The notes under the pieces: model-generated
The model's database searches: none
Told to the model about the DNA's origin: nothing
Seen by the model: only the letters and a program-made list of their open reading frames with translations
Source of the DNA: Dromiciops gliroides
Taxonomy: Eukaryota > Chordata > Mammalia > Microbiotheria > Microbiotheriidae
DNA: 64,000 bases
Direction: 5' to 3'
Assembly: GCF_019393635.1 (NCBI RefSeq)
Contig: NC_057863.1
Location: 639,926,306-639,990,305, forward strand
In this document: piece after piece, positions 1-11,700 of the stretch
Layout of the letters: every line of letters starts with the position of its first letter
How positions within the stretch are numbered: position 1 is the first letter of the stretch
Position numbers and translations under genes: made by a program

Positions 1-68
1 GGATTTGAATTCAGGTCCTTCTAACTCCAGGGCTGGTGCTCTTTCCACTGTGCCACCTACCTGCCCCA
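1..68 (-). repeat. Poly(A)-tailed tRNA-derived marsupial SINE, cut by window start
   Basis: Reverse complement reads as the SINE head: GGGCAG, TAGGTGGCACAGTG, GAGTTCAAATCC. The tail side lies outside the window. Confidence 0.85.
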
Positions 69-2026
69 CATTGCCTATTTTGGGACCTTTTCAGTGTATC
101 AATCAAGTTGTGCTGATTTTTTTTTTTTCCTCTCTAAAAAAATACTATTTGTCATCTCTGGGGAGGGAGAGGGAGAAGAACACATGGAATACTATGGTGA
201 TGGAAGAAGCAGAAAACATCAATAACATTTTTTAAAGTGTGTTAACATGACCAATAAGGAAATATGCTTTACCTGATTGCACATTTATTACCTATATCAA
301 ATTGCTTGCTGTCTCAGGAAAGGCTGAGGGGAGAGAGGGAGAGAATTTGGAGCTCAAAATTTAAAAAAATAAACATTTCTCCATCTTGTCCACAAAACTA
401 GTATGACTGACTTTGCTAAGACTTTTCTGCATGAGAAGATATTTTTCTGAGGACTCTATGCTGGGGCATCAGCTCCTGGTTCCTGGGAGTTCTTCCGGGA
501 GGGCCCCTAAACTCCCTCTTGCTACGGGTTAGAAGCCTGGCCCCTCTCCTCTGTGTGTATGTGTATGTGGGCTGGGGGAGGGGGTTTGGAAATCACCTAC
601 TGCTACCTCCCGTTATCCCTCACTGGCACAAGGAAAGACTCCAAGGTTCCTGTGTGTGTCTGTGAATGAGTCTCTGTGATTGTGAAGAGTATGTCTATGA
701 GTGTGACCAGGAGTGACTGTGTCTTTGTGAGTGCCTGAGTGTGAATGTGTAGGTAAGGGGTTTTCTGTGAATGATGGCCCCCACACCATGGGGTGACAGT
801 GCTGGGATGGCTGAGATTTCTGGAACAGGGGTCAGAATTTCATTTCTTAGACTTGAAGATAGGGGCTGAGGCTTCTTTTGAGGGGCTTGCCTCCCTTTCT
901 GGGCCCTCCGGGCAATGAGGAATTAGAGCCTCTGGTCTGAGGGGTCCCTTACCTGAGGGAACCCACAGTCTGAAGGGGAGACACAGTCCCTGCCCTCAGA
1001 GAGCCCCCAGCCTCTGCCCTCTGCAAGCCCCCCTATTGGGGGGAGATGTGACCTTGATACCCTAGAGCCTCCGATCTCAGCAGAACCCATAGTCCAAGCC
1101 TTGGGGAGCCCCAGGCATAGGGAAGGCACCCCTGGGTGTGGAGTGGACTAAAGCTAGAGAGGCATTTTGGAGGAGGCGAGTCGGAGCATAACCCAGAAGT
1201 AGAAAGAGTGGGCCATCCTGGCCAACAGCCTCGGTTGCCCATCATCTGGCTGCCCTTTTTCCGTCCCTCCTTCCCTCCCTTCCTCCATTCCTCTCTCCTT
1301 CCCGCCCCTGTGGCCGCTGCTGTCATCTGCCGGCTATTTCCTGCTGGAGGGAGCTGAGCCTGGCCACAGCCTAGGAGGGAGGAAGGGAGGGAAGGAGGGT
1401 GAGAGGGGGGCAGAGCCCAGAGGGGGGTGCAGGAGGTGAGCCCTCTGTGGGCCTGGAAGGATGCCATACTCCAAGATCTGGTCAGTGTCTCTGAAGGGCA
1501 GCCAGGCAGGGAACTGACCGTTAGGCTCCATCCCCAGCAGGCAGTGGGAGGGGAAAAGCCAAGTTAGCTTTGCAGCAGGAGGGTTTTCAAGTGAGGCTTC
1601 AGGAAACACCGAGGGATATTGGTTAGTAATAGAGCCAAGGGGCTCCTTAGAAGTCAGGATGCGGGAGCCTGGGGCTGGGTCCTTTCTAATCCGAGTCCCA
1701 CTGAGCCTGCCCCCTGCCCAGCCTCTCAGTGGCGTCTACCCAGACCTTAAATCTCCTTTCCCCTCCCATATGATCGACTTCCTCCTTCCTGGCCCCAGAA
1801 GGACCGGGCAGGTCCTGGTTGTACACCTGAGGATGCCTGTCTTTCCCTCCCTCCACCTATTATTGACAGCTTGGCACCCAGGGGCTAGAGGAAACAGCTC
1901 CTAATCCCTGTGTAAGGACATTTCCTGGGCCTGAGGTTGGCTCCTCAGCTGCTCCAGCTCACTCTCTCCTCCTCTCCTCTGGCCCATGTCCCAGCCCAAA
2001 TCTGGAATTCATCTTTCCTTTGAAAA
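69..2026. other. Upstream flank without a gene
   Basis: 238-380 resembles the 3' end of a marsupial LINE-type repeat (ATTGCACAT, CCTATATCAAATTGCTTGCT); the family is unsure. 544-760 is TG-rich low complexity. The rest looks unique. In human AURKAIP1 lies upstream of MXRA8, but none of it is recognisable here. Confidence 0.6.
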
Positions 2027-2410
2027 CACACAGAGAAGGAAGGAGGCAGGAGGAAGAGGCAGAGACATGGAGAGAGACACACACAGAGATGTGGAGAAAG
2101 AAACAGAGGGAGAGACAGAGAGAGATGGAGAGGGATACGGAGGCCAAGAGACAGACAGAGACACAGAGAGAGCGGCACCAAGAGAAACAGAGACAGAGAT
2201 GGAGAGAGTTTCAGGCAGATGAAGAGATGGACAGATGGGGAGAGGGATAGAGAGAAATGGAGAGAAGAATGGAAAGACAAGGGACAAAGAAAGAGATGGA
2301 GACTTGAAGAGATCCAAGGTTATGGAGAGAGCATAACAGAGCCCGAGAGACAGAAATGATGGAAAGAATCAGAAAGAGACAGAGAAAGTTACTGAGAAGG
2401 AAAAGATAGA
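2027..2410 (+). repeat. GA-rich polypurine tract
   Basis: Imperfect GAGACAGAGA-type purine sequence with very few pyrimidines besides C in ACAGAG units. It gives spurious open frames on both strands. It could form triplex DNA. Similar tracts precede the MXRA8 and DVL1 promoters. Confidence 0.8.
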
Positions 2411-2739
2411 GCTAGAAGGAGAGATCTCCCCCCCCCCATTCCCTGCTCACTGAGGGAGAGAAGGGGGACACAGACAGAGGGAGGGAGATACACACAGAGA
2501 GAAACCACTGTTAATGTAACCAGCTATAAAAACAAGAAGCAGTCCAGGAAGGGGGGGGGGAAGGCAACCCAGACTCCAGCTTGTTTTTCCAAGAAGGAAA
2601 AGGGGAGGAGAAAGGGGGGGAGGGAGAATAGAGCCACTGAGTTCACAGAGCATTTTGGGTGAGGGGGCTCTATGCCTGAACTCCTCGAATCCTGCCAGCC
2701 TAACCCCTATGGGCAATCAGTCCCCTGAGTCATTGGAAA

Positions 2740-3060
2740 GCAAGCAGGATTTATAATCAAAAGGCTTGGATTTGAATCACAAAACTACCCTGGTCAGGTT
2801 ATTTCCATTCTCTGTGCTTCAGTTTCCTTATCTGAAAAAATGAAAGGAGGGGGCATGGCTGGGTGGCGAAGTGGATAGAGCACCGGCCCTGGAGTCAGGA
2901 GGACTTGAGTTCAAATCTGATCTCAGACACTTGACACTTACTAGCTGTGTGACCCTGGGCAAGTCACTTAACCCCCATTGCCCTGCAAAAAAAAAAAAAT
3001 GAAAGGGGTTGTTCCAGATAACTTCTAAGGTCCATCCTAACTCTGAATCTTGTGACCCTA
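2740..3060 (+). repeat. MIR-type SINE, split by a younger SINE
   Basis: Left half has GGATTTGAATC and CTTCAGTTTCCTTATCTG; right half has GGTTGTTCCAGATAACTTCT and AAGGTCCATCC, the usual 3' part of MIR-like elements. The SINE at 2848-2999 sits between them. Confidence 0.75.
2848..2999 (+). repeat. Poly(A)-tailed tRNA-derived marsupial SINE
   Basis: Full-length, from GGGGCATGGCTGGGTGG to a 13 bp A tail, with CTAGCTGTGTGACCCTGGGC in the middle. Imperfect target duplications tgaaaggagg / tgaaaggggt flank it. Confidence 0.92.
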
Positions 3061-3594
3061 ACGTGTTTGGTGAAGCCATCAGTGGAAGCCAGGCAGTAAG
3101 AAGTAGTTTGGAGTCAAGAGTGGGGCTGCTTTCATTCCCTGGGAAGGTGGGAAATTCCTTCTCCAATCCATCCTAAGTCACTTCTGCTATTGCTGTATTG
3201 CTGGGAACCTTGAACCAGAGCTTAGGGAGGAAGCCCCAAACAGCTGTTTCCCTTACCCACCCCCCATTTCCAGTCCTGGGCCAGGTCTACTACGGTACTG
3301 GGGTTGGGGGGTAGGCTAGGACTGGCCATTCAGGGCATGGAATACCACCTATCCCTAGTGGGCTTGGGCCAGCCGCTGTTATGGGCGTCTCAGAGTTAAT
3401 TCAACCCAAATGGGCAACCTAAAAAATGCACGGAGGATTTTTTGTGGTTGTTTGGGGGGGTGGGGTTATTTTTTTTTTTTTTTGAGGTTTGCTTTAACTA
3501 GAAGGGAACCAGCTGGGCTCTGTGATTTCCCATTTGTTTACACAGCTCTCAGTAAGGTTTCCCAGAGCTTCAAATGCGTGTGTCCTGCCTTTCC

Positions 3595-4055
3595 CCTCAA
3601 ACCCGGGGCTCCAAGAAGGCTGGGGCCGTTTCCCCCTTAGACTGGGGGGCTCCTTGAGGCCAGGGGTTGTTTCCTCTTTCAGAATGGGGGTTCCCAAAGG
3701 GCAAAGCTGTGTCTCCCGCCTCAGGCTTGAGCTCCCTGAGGGTAACGGATGCCTCCCCCTTAAACTGGGGGTTCCCTCAGGTCAGGGATGTCTTCCCTTA
3801 AATTGGGGGCTCCGTGGGGACAGGGACTGTCTCTCATTTCAGAATAGGAGTTCCCCCAGGCTAAGCCTGTGTCTTCCTCCTGGGTTGGGGGCTTCCTGAG
3901 GTCAGGACCCTGTTCCTCAGGCTAATGCTCTCTGAGAGTTGTCACTTCCTTAAACTGGGGCTTCCTCTAGGGCACAGAGGGTTCTCACAGATGAACAGAT
4001 CCCTCTGGGCAAGGCTGTGTTTCCATCTCAGACCAGGGACTCTCCGGAGTCCCCT
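3595..4055 (+). repeat. Degenerate ~40 bp minisatellite, block 1
   Basis: About 11 diverged units of 33-43 bp, each with a core like TCAGAATGGGGGTTCCC followed by AGGGACTGTGTCTCC. It produces periodic spurious ORFs. Block 2 at 4880-5115 is the same family. Confidence 0.7.
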
Positions 4056-4879
4056 TTTCCTTTGTCTTTCCGCACAGATCTCTACCCCAGAACTGCAGTT
4101 GGGAGCCAAGGTGTTGAGGGGGAATAAGTGGGTCTGAATTCTCCTGCTCTTTTCCTGTGGGCTGTTACTTCAGGTTCCAAGGTAGGGCAAAATCTCCTGG
4201 CCAGCGTCAGAGGCTAGGACCAAGGGTCCTCATCCCTTCAGCTGGAAAACAGATGTGGAGCCCCTGGCTGAGCAGCCCCTTCCCCATTTCCCTCTGGTTG
4301 GCACGTCCTCCAGTCACTCCTAGTCTCTCCTAGCTAGGAGCTGGGGGGTATCTGTGGAGAAGACCAGGAGGCTCAGATACTTCTCTTGGGAGTGGGCAGC
4401 CATCCTCCACCTTGGCTGAAAGAGAAAGTCATGGGAAGCCTATGACTGCAGTGGCATCAAGGGGGATTATGGTTGGATGTAAGGAAGACCATCCCCAGCC
4501 CGAGAGCTGTCAGGTCTGGGGGTTACTAGTAACAATGGGAAGGAAGCATTTTCTCTTACCAGGCTAGGGGGAGGCCTGCTCAATGCTGAGGCTCCTGGAC
4601 TAGATGAGATGGGGGCCGAACCGGAGGTATATGGGGGTGGGAGGGAAGTGAGGTTGGGAGGGGTCATGATCTCTTCCCACACTTCTATTGAAGGATCCCT
4701 CCTTAGGGACACAGGTTTGGAAATAGATCCATGTTGGGAGGAGGCGGAGGGGAGAGTATTACACCCCCCCCCCAAATCCTAGTTGCAGGCACGTGAATTG
4801 CCTTGGCAGAGCTACATTCCCTAAAGACACAGAAAATAGCTTGAGTCTGAGTGAGTGAAGAAGGGGTTATTACTCAGAG
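4056..4879. other. Unique flank DNA between minisatellite blocks
   Basis: No gene, SINE or strong motif was recognised here. Confidence 0.5.
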
Positions 4880-5115
4880 ATCAGAACTGGCACCCTCTTG
4901 GGGGAAAGACTGGCCCTCAGACGTCAGGACTAAGGCTCACTACTGTTGTGAAGTTTAAGGTCCCTTCTGATGGAGAGCCTGTTGCCTAGCATTCAGCTGG
5001 GTCTCCCTCTGATGGAGGGGCTGGTGCTACGGGATCAGAGGTGGGGGCCCGTGGGATGGAGGGGCTTGATGCTTCAACATCAGAATTGGGTCCCTTTGGA
5101 CAGGGGCTGCGGGTT
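4880..5115 (+). repeat. Degenerate ~43 bp minisatellite, block 2
   Basis: Four or five units beginning TCAG and followed by TGGGTCCCTCTGATGGAGGG or similar, then GGGGCTG. The unit resembles block 1, 0.8 kb upstream. It ends just before the presumed MXRA8 promoter. Confidence 0.55.
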
Positions 5116-5179
5116 CTCTCCTGGAGGGACTGGGAGGGAGAAGATGGGGAGGCTCCTCCCTCCAAGCTGGGCTGGGTGC

Positions 5180-5683
5180 AGGGATCCTACTGGACCTTGC
5201 CTGGGTTCCCTGTCTTCCAGCTGCAGCTGGAGGAGAAGGAGGAGGTGGAGCTGGGCTGAGGGGAGGGGGTGGAGCTGGGGGGGAATCTCAGAGCCCCCGC
5301 CCTCTCCCACCTCCTCCCTCCTGTGAATTGGGAGGGGGAGACTGAGCAGCCCAGCGGCCCCAGGGGGGAGCCAGGAGTTCGAGGAGGAGCAGTCCAGGGC
5401 CAGGTCCGTCTGTCTGACCCAGGGCCCAGCTCCAGGCGGGCTCAGTGATGTCATAGCCAGGCCAGGGGTGGGGGCAGAGAACAACTCTGTCTTAACTTGT
5501 TTTTCAAGGGGAGAGAGAGACAAAGAGACAGAGAGACACCGAGAGAAGGAGAAACGGAGAGAGACCAAGAGACGGGGAGATCGGCAGAGACAGAGATAGG
5601 GCGCCAGGGCCAGAGCCAGGCAGAGACAGCTGGGAGTGAGGAGGAGCCCCAGCCAGGCCAGGCCAGGCAGGGGCTGAGCCGAC
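5180..5683 (+). promoter_or_regulatory. MXRA8: Likely MXRA8 promoter and 5' UTR region
   Basis: The 500 bp before the ATG are G-rich with KLF/Sp-like GGGGGTGGAG and CCCGCCC motifs and a CRE-like TGATGTCA near 5446. No TATA box was seen. A GA-rich tract (5508-5600) probably lies in the 5' UTR. The transcription start is not visible from sequence, so the limits are approximate. Confidence 0.45.
5508..5600 (+). repeat. GA-rich tract in MXRA8 5' UTR region
   Basis: GAGAGAGAGACAAAGAGACA-type purine-rich sequence 80-170 bp before the MXRA8 ATG. Confidence 0.75.
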
Positions 5684-5735
5684 ATGGAAGAGTTATCCAG
5701 GAAAGTTCTCCTCTGGTATCTCTTGCTCCTGCAGG
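5684..5735 (+). CDS. MXRA8: MXRA8 coding exon 1 (start codon, signal peptide)
   Basis: Begins with the ATG and encodes a Leu-rich segment ([17 protein letters not shown]), the core of a signal peptide. The donor is GTGAGT and the exon ends after one base of a Gly codon. UTR sequence precedes it, but the transcription start cannot be placed. Confidence 0.93.
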
Positions 5736-8700
5736 GTGAGTGCTGGCCATTGAGGCTGGGGAAGGGGAGGGGGCAAAAGGGGGATGGTGCTGAGCTCTGT
5801 GTGCATGTGGCCCTGGGTGACTCTGACAGGGTCTCTCGGGAAAGGGGGGTCCATGTTTCCTAAGGGCTGAGGATCAGGGAAAAGGCTGGGGAGGAGGCTC
5901 CCTCCCCTACCCGGCCCCCCCCCCCCGCCCCCAGAGCTGGGCAATGACCCCGTCTGTTCCCCTTCCAGAACTGGCAGAGGGCTGTAGTCCACAGAACCTA
6001 GTGGAATGTGAAAAGTGCATGTCAGAATACAAAAATTTACTTAGCAAGGATTTCTCTGTCACTGGAGGGGCTGTGGATGGGGGTGGGTGGGGCAAGAGAC
6101 TGTGAAGTCTCCTTTTCTCTCCCTCTCTTCCCCCTTTTCCTGGGCTGTTGATCTAGGAGGTGAGGGATGTCAGGAATGGCCCCTCTGAGACATCCCATAC
6201 ATGAAGCGCAGACCCCATCGCCCAATTCCTCTTAGGTGTATGTGTCTGGGGGGAGTCAGACCCACTTTTCTCAAGGACCTGGCCTGGAGTGGGAGGCCGT
6301 AATAGGGCAAGAGCAGTTTTGGGTTACCTGGGCTTGTTTGGAGCACGAAGGGGAAAGTTTGGGGGAAGGATAGGATTTGGGGGATTGCAAGGTTTGGGGG
6401 GAAGAGAGGTCCTGAGGAAGTGCAAGTGCAAGTGTGGGGGAAGGATAGGTTTAAAGGATGGAATAGATTTGGGAGAAAGATGGGTTTGGGGGATAGAAAG
6501 GAGGAAGGTTTGGGGGATGGGACAGATCTGTCAGTGAGGACCAGTTTGGAGGGAAGGGATGGTTTTAGGGGATGGAGAGATGTGGGGTAGGCAGACTTCA
6601 GAGTGGGGAGTAGGTCTGGGAGAAGGAGGTTGGAAGGAATGGTAGGTTTTGGGAAAAAGGAGATTTAGGGGTTGAGGCAGGTTTTGGGAAAGGGGAAGGA
6701 AGATTTTGGAAAGGATGCAGTTAGGGGGCAGAGGAGGTTTGGGGGATGCAATAGGTTTGGGGGAAGGAAAAGGGTTGACGAGCCAGGTTTGGCTAATGGG
6801 GCAGGTTTGGGGGAGAAGGCGGTTTTGGAAAGGGGTGGTTTTGGAGAAGGAAGAGGTAGATTTGGGCATAAGGGCATGTTTGCTCAGAGGCTGGATCCCA
6901 TCTTGGGGCAAATTTGAGGAAAAGGCAGCTCAGGATGGGTTGACCTCTGGAATGGGAAAAGAAGTCTGGCCAAGGGTTCCATTCTATTCTGCTGATTTGG
7001 CACATTTTTCTCCTCCTCTGGCCTGGGCCTGAGGCCACTTAAGGAAGAAAATGTGGGACCCTGTGACCCCAGGGGCTCCCAATAAGTAGGCTGAGGCTGG
7101 GGGGGGGTTCAGCTGTGCCACTGGCCTCCCCCCCATGACTTAATTCTCCCTTTCATCCCTTCTAGGCAGCAGCGTCCACTTGTTCTCAGGTGAGTGGGCC
7201 CCTCCCCACTGGCACACAGGTTTCTGCCCCCAGACTCTCCCTAGAACTTTCTCAGCCACAAAAGTCGTGCTTCCATGTACCCCAGCAGTCTCTTTATGCG
7301 GGACTCAGACTTACCTCCAGCCTCCTGCCCCCAGAGCCCCTTGACCTCCTGGGGTACCACTCCTCCATTCTCTCCTGATGCCCTACGAGTCCCACTGCAC
7401 TCGCTCAGGATCGCTTGGTCTCCCGGAGTACTCCCTACTCGGTACCCGCTGACCCCTCCTCAAACCAGTTGGCTCTCTCCCCTCCCCACAGCCCCGCCCC
7501 CAGGCTCAGGGGCCAGCACGGTGGTGTCGGAAGCCACCCTGAGCCAGCCTGCCGGAGCCCGGGCTCTGCTTCGCTGCCAAAGCCCCCGCATGGTGTGGAC
7601 TCAGGACCGGCTACATGACCGGCAGCGAGTGGTCCACTGGGACCTGAGTGGCGGCCCCGGAGGCCCCGCACGTCGACTCCTGGACATGTATTCCGCTGGG
7701 GAGCAGCGTGTCTACGCGGCCAGGGACCGGAACCGTCTTCTCCTGGCTCCCACAGCCTTCCAGGATGGCAATTTCTCTCTGATCATCCGCTGTAAGAAAG
7801 AAATGGGGTGGGGGAAGCTCTAGGAAATGGGCGTGGCCAGGGGTGGGAAGGGGGGCGGTGTGGGGAAGGGAAGGGCCCTTATTTAGGAGAAGGGGACAGC
7901 GGGGTTCTGTGGGGGGGGGGGACGGGGATGTGGAAAGGAAAGTTCCAAGTCCCTGTCCTTGTCTCCATCTCCTTTTGTCTCTATCTCTGTCTCCCTATCT
8001 CTCTTTATCTCCATCCCTTGTCCCTTTTTGCTGAACTTGGCAGCTGTGGAGGGGCAGGATGAAGGCTTGTACACCTGTAATCTTCACCATCATTATTGCC
8101 ATCTCTATGAGACACTGGCCATTCGTCTGCAGGTCACTGACGACCGTGAGTTCTCTCTCCATCAACTTTGCTTGTGGCATACCTCTCCTAACACTTGGCC
8201 TCCGGTGGCTCCCAGGCCCCAGTCCCTCAACCATAGCCAGAAAGTGTGTGACCTAACTAACCTATCTTGCCAGTGACCCCTGTGATCCCAATTATGATCC
8301 CAATGACCCCCATGCCCTCCATAGTCCAAATAACCTCATATGATCCCCATGACCTCTGACACTGACCCTATTTGCCCTTTTCTATACCCTTCAGCCCTGG
8401 AAGCTGGTGCCCACTGGGATGGTGAGAAGGAGGTTCTAGTGGTAGAGAGGGGCTCCCCAGCACTGCTGACCTGTGTGAACAGAGACCAGGTGTGGACTGA
8501 ACGGCACCTGGAGGAAGAGCAGCAGGTGGTGCACTGGGATCGCCAGCCTCCGGGTGTCCCTCACGACCGTGCTGACCGCCTGCTGGACCTGTATGCTTCA
8601 GGTGAACGGCGAGCCTATGGTCCCCCCTTTCTGCACAGCCGAATGGAGGTCAGCACAGATGCCTTTGCCCGGGGGGACTTCTCCCTGAGCATTGAACCCT

Positions 8701-11700
8701 TGGAGCCGGCAGATGAGGGCACCTACTCCTGTCACCTGCATCATCACTACTGTGGACTTCATGAGCGACGCATCTTCCACCTGGCTGTCTCAGAACCCTC
8801 ACCTGCACCACGAGGCCCTCCCCCCATGCCTGAGGACACCCCCAGCAACCGGACCAGCCAGAGCCGAAGCCCCTCCCCTGCTGGTACGGGGTCCCCTGGG
8901 GTCAGACTTTGGTGGGGCAGTGGCTAGTGAGGGAGAAATTCTGGGCTAAGCCCCTGGACTCTCAGCCTTCCTAGAAAGGCAGTGTGGCCCAGTGAAGAGA
9001 GTCCTATCTCTGGAATGGCTCAGTTCAAATCTCACCTCTGAGACTAAGCAAGTCGCTTAAGGTCCCTGAGGTGCAATTTCTTCATTTGCAAAATGGGGGT
9101 AATAATAGCACAGTGTAAGTTTTATTTATTTTCTTTTTATTTACTTACTTATTTATTCATTCATTAATTTATTTGTTCCTTTATCTGTTCATTTATTTGT
9201 TTTTTTTATCTGTTCATTTATTTATTTGTTTCTTTATCTGTTCATTTATTTATTTGTTTGTTTCTTTATCTGTTCATTTATTTATTTATTTGTTCGTTCA
9301 TTCATTCATTCGTTCATTCATTTATTTATTTATTTAGCGGGGCAGTAAGGGTTAAGTGACCTGCCCAGGGTCACACAGCTAGTAAGTGCCAAATGTCTGA
9401 GCCCGGATTTGAACTCAGGTCCTCCCAAATCCAGGGCCGATGCTTTATCCACTGTGCCACCAAGCTGCCCCTATGGTGTAAATTTTAAACGAGACAGTGT
9501 ATACAAAGTGCTTTACAAATCTTAACACATTATATATATGCCAGATCCTATTGTGGCCTGGCCTCCAGCACCCAGAGGTTGGCTCAGGGCTGGGCATTCC
9601 CCAAGGCAGGGCAGACTCTAAAGGGGGCAGACCGCATGGCAGCAGAGAGAGCCCTGAATTTGAAGGCAGGGGACCAGAGATCAAATCTGAGCTCTGACCC
9701 TTGGTGCCTGGGGGGCACTGTGCAAATCCCTGCCCTTCTCCCGGGCTAGTTTCTCTTTCATAAAGTTGGACTGGGTGTTCCCTTAGCTTCCTCCCATCTG
9801 AATCTTGGGATCCTAAACTTTGCTGGCGGAAGGAGGCTGGCTACTGGCGGCTGGTGCTGGGGAGTGGCCCAGCAGGTCTGGGGAGCAGCCTGGTTTTTCC
9901 ATTGGCAAGAACCTGGCCTGGCTGGCTCCAGGTGTGCGTCCCAGAAAAAACCCAAGGCCAGCCCCTCCATTTCTCCCCTTTCTTTTCCTCCCCTTCCTCC
10001 CCTCCCTTTCTCCCTCTCTGCCTGCCTTCCTTCCCACATCTCCAGCCAATGACATTTGGCATTCACCCCATATTTTCTTCTCACATAAAGGTCATTCTTA
10101 AACCAGAGCAAAACAGGGGAGTAGGGAAGGGAGGGGGAAACTTCCCTCCTCCCCCCAATCCCAGTGCCTGCTCTAAGGGGTGGGGCTGTAGCGAATGGCA
10201 GCTTTTATGAGAAAGATAGTGACTGGCATTGTCCCTTCAAGAGCCAATACTGGGGACGGGCCAGCCTGGGGATGGTGGAGATTTGGGGGAGGGGGAGGGT
10301 ATGCTGTGGTCTTCATACCTTCTGAGACAGTTGGACTGAGCACAGGGATAGAGGAAGGAGAGAGCCACAGTCACAGAGAGACGTGGCCTCAGTTTCCACA
10401 TCTGAAAAATGAGGGGGGCTAGACTAGACAACCCCTATTAAGGCCCCTACTGGCTCTGAAGCAACAATAATACTATGCTATGATTCTAAGTTCTGGGTTC
10501 CAAGTTTTGAGCTGTGAATTCTGAGTTCTGAGCTACAAGTTCTGGGTTCAATTTTAGGCTGAGTCCTGAGATCTGGGCTCCAAGTTCTGGTCTATGAATT
10601 CTAACTTCTGGGTTGTAAATTCTGAGTTCTGGGCTCCAGGTTCTGGGCTGTGAATTCTGAGTTCTGAGCTCCAAGTTCTGGGTTGTGAATTCTGAGTTCT
10701 GGACTCCAGGTTCTGAGTTCTGAGATCCATGTTCTGGGCTCAATTTTAGGCCGAGTTCTGGGTTCTGGGCTCCAGGTTCTCAGTTGTGAATTCTGAGTTC
10801 TGGGCTCCAAGTTTTGGGTTCCAAGTTCTGGGCTCAGTTTTAGGCTAAGTTATGAGTTTTGGGCTCCAAATTTTGGGTTTTTCAGTCAGAGCTCTGACTT
10901 CTAGGCCTCATAATCTAAGATGTGTTCAGAGTTCAGAGTTCTAGGTTCTGTGCTCTAGGTCTCATGTTCTGAACTGGGATTCCCAAGTCTCCGGTCTTAT
11001 CTTACAGATCCCCCGGTGGTCCAAGGCCACAACGTCATCAATGTTATCATCCCTGAAAGCCGGGCCCACTTCTTCCAGCAGCTGGGTTACGTGCTTGCCA
11101 CCTTGCTGCTCTTCATCCTCCTCCTCATCACGGTGGTCCTTGCCACCCGCCATCGGCGGCAGAGAGGTGAGCCCCTGGTGTCTCCCGAGGCTCCCCGGCC
11201 TCCTCTTTCCAGGCCGCCTTCCTTCCCCTTCTCTGCTCACAGCCACTTCACAGCCTCCCCCTGGGCCAAATCAGGGAAGGGGCAGGACATGGGCCCAAGC
11301 TGGAGCAGAGGAACGAGGGTTAGACAGGAGGACGACCCTCTAGGCCAGAGGAGGGCATGCGCTTTTTTCTAGGAAGGACATATAACCCTAATTGTCCCTG
11401 CCAGGGCCCGGGATCTGCAGGAAGGGGACTGGAAAAGGCAGGGCGGGGGCAGGGAATGATCTAAACCCTCCCCTGCATCTTACTTCCTCAGGTTATGCAT
11501 ACGATGTGAAGAATTCAGGCAGGTGAGTGTGGTCCAGCCTCCTCTTGGGATCCTCTTCTTGGCTTCCAGCTATCTCCATGGCCCTTGATGCCACCAGGGG
11601 ACGCTGAGGATCTTCCTGCTCTCCTCCCTCTCTGCATCCCCAGCCCCATCCCCACTGTCCCAATTTCTAACCAATTTCTGCCTCTCCCCTTTCCAGGAAA

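Larger units (their letters stand above)
8979..9545 (+). repeat. MIR SINE interrupted by a SINE and microsatellite
   Basis: The left part, to about 9117, has GTTCAAATCTCACCTCTGAG and TTCATTTGCAAAATGGGGGT. The right part, 9478-9545, has ATACAAAGTGCTTTACAAAT. The middle is a TTTA/TTCA repeat and a minus-strand SINE. It lies in MXRA8 intron 5. Confidence 0.75.

Noticed and set aside
1945-2317. Leu/Ser-rich and Arg/Glu-rich open frames on both strands
   Set aside because: Produced by a GA-rich polypurine tract.
2848-2999. tRNA gene
   Set aside because: SINE heads here are tRNA-derived, but they are diverged, embedded in SINE bodies with A tails and target duplications.
3522-3899. 125-codon open frame with ~14-residue periodicity upstream of MXRA8
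   Set aside because: Mirrors the degenerate minisatellite; no start context or conservation evidence.
7275-7823. Single 182-codon ORF as the MXRA8 product
   Set aside because: It includes intron sequence on both sides. Splice sites and the human protein define exon 3 as 7492-7791.
10486-10810. Minus-strand ORFs with repeated PELRTQNS-type peptide
   Set aside because: By-product of the intron 5 tandem array.
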